From assembly GCF_036588685.1 (NCBI RefSeq), contig NC_086383.1, positions 47,760,448-47,824,447 of the forward strand: a stretch of DNA of 64,000 nt, written 5' to 3'. Made by a program: the position numbers and the translations under genes. The stretch's first letter is position 1. Every line of letters begins with the position of its first letter. The stretch is from Mytilus trossulus. Its lineage: Eukaryota; Mollusca; Bivalvia; Mytilida; Mytilidae. Under the pieces are notes generated by a model, which worked only from the letters and a program-made list of their open reading frames with translations, had not been told where the DNA came from and ran no database searches. Below are positions 61,011 through 64,000 of the stretch, piece by piece.

Positions 61011-61591
61011 CATTCTAGCAGTGATGTACATGTATACATTTTCAGTTGATATAATTCAGTTTGTATAATTATTCATATCTTTTTATCCATTTTGTTTTCT
61101 CATTAAGACCTTTACAGGGTACACATATATTTAACAATGATGGTAAGGATAGATATCAGCAGCCGTATAACGACACGTATTTTGCGCTACAATTTAAAAA
61201 AAAAATTTCAAGAGAAAATAAATAATGGTATATATATATATATATTATGGTGTTAGATAATTTAAAGGGTTGGTGTAATTATAATTCATCGTACTTTGTC
61301 TTCTTTTATTTTTCCTTCCATATTATGTGTTTCTTTCTGTTGAAACATGATATTTTATCATGTTTGTAAAGTAACAAAAACAATTAAAGATGTCCATCGT
61401 TAATTCTAATCAATAGTAAATTAAAAAAAGTAATAATGTCAAACATAAAAACACACGTTCAAAATCCCTTTTTTAATTATTATATTTAAATGTTTCCATC
61501 ACATTTCAGAAACATTCTCCTCTTGTGATAATGCACATGTTTGCATGCTCAAATACTGTAATTATTATCAGAATCTGAAGCCTGTTCCGGA

Positions 61592-61730
61592 CTAGTATCG
61601 TATTGCAGGAAGTCCTCTTGCATACTTGGGACTAATCATCTCCACTCGCGCATCGGAAGGGGAGAGGCGTGGGAATTGGGGTTCACCAACTTGTGGGAAG
61701 TCGGGATAATTTCTTTCCGGCCTCGAAAAT
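61592..61730 (-). CDS. Unknown gene, last coding exon (139 nt)
   Basis: A strong polypyrimidine acceptor, 46 open codons and TAG at 61592. Its base composition is clearly GC-richer than the surrounding DNA. A tttatt (AATAAA on minus) lies at 61305-61310. Confidence 0.72.
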
Positions 61731-62997
61731 CTGAAAAAAGATTAACAAGAAATGTAATTATTTTGATGGAGAGTTGTCTCATTGGCACTCATATCTTCCT
61801 ATATCTATGTAATGTATAGTTTTGTTTTATAGTTTGCATATCATTTTGTTGTTTTGAGTCTGTGTTATGCATTGTATTATGTGTAATTGTTTCTGTTTAA
61901 TGCCTACTTCAGAGATCTCCTAGCAATCTTTTGAAACACGACAGGTGCTTCTCAGTAATTTGAAGCACACCCCAAACGTAAAAAAGTATGTGCATATGTA
62001 ACAAATAAACTTAATTATGCCCATAACTTTTAATGTGCTTTGATTCTGAACCCCAGAAGCAAACACGGCATATAAATCATTCGAAACAGCACCCAGAAAA
62101 TAAGCCCTGATAGTAAGTCTCAAAATTCACTCCTTATAAACAACAAACACCAAAGAAAATTTGATTTCCGTAAATTAACTATGTAGGAACAACGTACAAC
62201 ATAACTCTTGCAATTCATTTAATAGATGCAAGTATGTTCATTGTGGCCAACCAATTTAATCAATAATCGTACATATGAAGCAAATTTAAAACATATTGAA
62301 ACCAATGATCTGAGGCCGAATGAAAAGTGAATAGTTTGCGCCTTATATAAAGGTATTTTCCTAGTATAATTTTAATTGAAGATAATGTTACCATACATAT
62401 GTTGTAGTTATTGTTTCTGATAGTATCCCTGATATATGTTTTATTGGTTGGGTTGAAGCCTTTGTACTAGAGCACGGTATCGTATGTTATTACTATATGC
62501 ATGTAAGTTAATAAATATCTAAATATCTATATCTAAAGGATTATTTATTGGAATATCACTTATAATCAAGACACAATACTGTTAAAAGTTTGTTTTGCTT
62601 GAGAAAGAGTATCAATAAGTTTGAATTTAAACATGGCAATGTTACAGTTATGCTTCTTTCTAAAAGGATACAAAGGCAATACAACATGCTGACATTCACA
62701 TTGTATACTACCTAACATACTCTTCAAAATTAAAGTGAACATAAAAAGCCTATTTGAAATTAACCTCATTGGCAGTATTTCTGAGTTATCATGCATCAGG
62801 AAAACCAAAGTGCGGAAGGCCAAAAAGTGTAAACTGTATGGTATGCTTATTTAACTGAAGGGAGCTTTCAAAGATCTCTGTATATCAGATAGATTTATAC
62901 AAATAAAATAAGTATTACCCTCACCCTTAGCAACATTTATAAATAACTAACCGTGAATGTCGCATATCTTGATTCTTGAGAGAGCCGTAGTCAGAAT
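61592..62997 (-). CDS. Last two coding exons of an unknown gene (5' part beyond the right edge)
   Basis: Exon 62952-62997 (acceptor ctatttgtag|AT, donor CACG|GTTAGT) joins exon 61592-61730 (acceptor cttttttcag|A, stop TAG). The phases fit exactly (enters in phase 1, junction in phase 2). The peptide reads SDYGSLKNQDMRHSR, then FSRPERNYPDFPQVGEPQFP and RVEMISPKYARGLPAIRY. It is Pro/Arg-rich, with no known domain that I recognise. SDYGS is shared with the C-terminal part of the 42909-43865 protein on the same strand. The upstream coding exons must lie beyond 64000. Confidence 0.7.
62952..62997 (-). CDS. Unknown gene, penultimate coding exon (46 nt)
   Basis: A tiny exon with good borders on both sides. 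In the only frame compatible with the next exon it has no stop and encodes SDYGSLKNQDMRHS plus two bases of Arg. Confidence 0.65.
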
Positions 62998-63544
62998 CTA
63001 CAAATAGAAATTTCAAAATAGTCGAAATTCGAATCTGGTGAATTTTTATTTTAAATCCTTATAGCACGACAAAGTATTGTTTTAACCATGGGATCATACA
63101 AATGTCTAGGTTCAAAACCTTGTTATTAACCCAAACTGTATATAAAATTAAAATATATATAAAATAGGAAAAACGTTGGAAATTTTTAAGAAATGTTATT
63201 GGGACAATCCATACAACAAACAGGCATAATTTCACAAATATGTCAAAGTTTAAAAGTTTGTTATTGGTGAGCAAAATAACAAAATCCTGATATAGAGTTT
63301 AATTTTGCACCTCTGCATAAAGTAAAAATTCTAGATAGCTAAATCTATATAAAAAGAGGTGGAGGGATAAAAGCTCATTAAAGATACTAGATTTATAATT
63401 TAGTTCTGCATTTGTTTGGCGCTCACATCTAAACAATTAAGAGGGCATGGTGTGCCCTGGAAGCCGAGAAAATATTTGCCAAAAACGACAAAAGTAATGA
63501 ATGTCTTTGGATAAAACATTGGTTCCAAATAATTCAATAAACCC

Positions 63545-63640
63545 ATCATAGGTATAGCTTTTGACGAATACAGCTAAGGGTATCTATCACTGGCTTAGAA
63601 AATCCGTAGTATTTAGAAAATGCCAAAGTTTTCTAAAATG
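63545..63640 (+). repeat. Dispersed mussel repeat D fragment
   Basis: It reads acagctaagggtatctatca, then gaaaatccgtagtatttaga, matching the right half of the copy at 4228-4600. Confidence 0.5.
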
Positions 63641-63689
63641 TGGGTTGATAATTATGACCATACCAATAACAACTCATGGCAATACGGAA

Positions 63690-64000
63690 TCATTGACTCA
63701 GAAGTATTGACTTGGAAGCATTGACTTGGAAGTATTGAAATTGAAATATTGACTTGAAAGTATTGAATTGGAAGTATTGAAATTAAAATATTGACTTGGA
63801 AGTACTGCTTTGGGAGTATTCACTTTGTAGTATTGACTTGGAAGTATTCACTTGGAAGTATTGACTTGGAAGTATTCACTTGGAAGTATTAATCTGATAG
63901 TATTCACTTGGAAGTTTTGACTTGGAAGTACTGATTTGGAAATATTCACTTGGAAGTATTGATCTGAAAGTATTTACTTAAAAGTTTTGACTTGGAAGTA
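63690..64000 (+). repeat. 14-bp tandem array running off the right edge
   Basis: The unit is ttgacttggaagta, alternating with ttcacttggaagta; at least 20 copies, cut by the window end. Confidence 0.88.

Larger units (their letters stand above)
43892..61591. other. Large interval without a supported protein-coding gene
   Basis: It is composed of the 44270-45622 foldback element, the MITE at 45930-46327, the tandem array at 46660-48030 and scattered repeats at 49125-49200, 52630-52840, 53795-54125, 54310-54620, 55030-55425, 56745-56910 and 60130-61010. In the rest (48.05-49.1, 49.6-52.6, 55.45-56.7 and 56.9-60.1 kb) I see only AT-rich sequence and short ORFs lacking splice or codon support. 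It may hold a distant leader exon of the 318-residue gene. Confidence 0.5.

Overview
The window looks like AT-rich, intron-bearing nuclear DNA from a bivalve mollusc, most likely a mussel (Mytilidae). The genes have GT-AG introns and AATAAA signals. Intergenic and intronic DNA is packed with dispersed families that I recognise from mussel sequence: SINE-like, foldback, retroelement 3' ends and pearl/HINE-like elements. Species and family names are from memory; no search was possible. There are no operons, CRISPR arrays or bacterial signals.

Four loci have solid support. (1) 4835-10868 (+) and 15689-21407 (+) are two tandem paralogues of an SLC16/monocarboxylate-transporter-like MFS carrier. 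I reconstructed five coding exons in each, and the intron phases match (2,1,1,1), giving proteins of about 544 and 611 residues. (2) 26643-34762 (-) is a five-exon gene for a secreted protein of about 542 residues: a signal peptide, a long Gln/Asn/Gly/Pro/Met-rich low-complexity region, and a Cys-rich C-terminus whose spacing resembles the prokineticin/colipase/Dickkopf fold. (3) 42909-43865 (-) is a 318-residue, probably single-coding-exon, disordered basic protein. Its 5' leader holds an 8-codon upstream ORF that overlaps the start codon as TAATG. (4) 61592-62997 (-) holds the last two exons of a gene whose start lies beyond the right edge. It shares the short motif SDYGS with gene 3.

The rest is repeat-rich. 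1-4800 holds a pearl/HINE-like element and short repeats. 10.9-15.6 kb is intergenic with a palindrome and a 78-bp tandem array. 21.5-25 kb holds a nested MITE, an inverted second copy of the pearl/HINE-like element and a tRNA-like SINE head. 34.8-42.9 kb holds retroelement remains, including reverse-transcriptase C-terminal fragments, and foldback elements. 44.2-46.4 kb holds a 1.35-kb foldback element whose arms are palindromic satellite, followed by a TTAA-flanked MITE. 46.6-48.0 kb is a 50+21-bp higher-order tandem array. 48-61.5 kb appears gene-free. The right edge runs into a 14-bp tandem array.

The two transporters are probably a local duplication with related roles. I see no functional link between the transporters, the secreted Q-rich protein and the two SDYGS loci.
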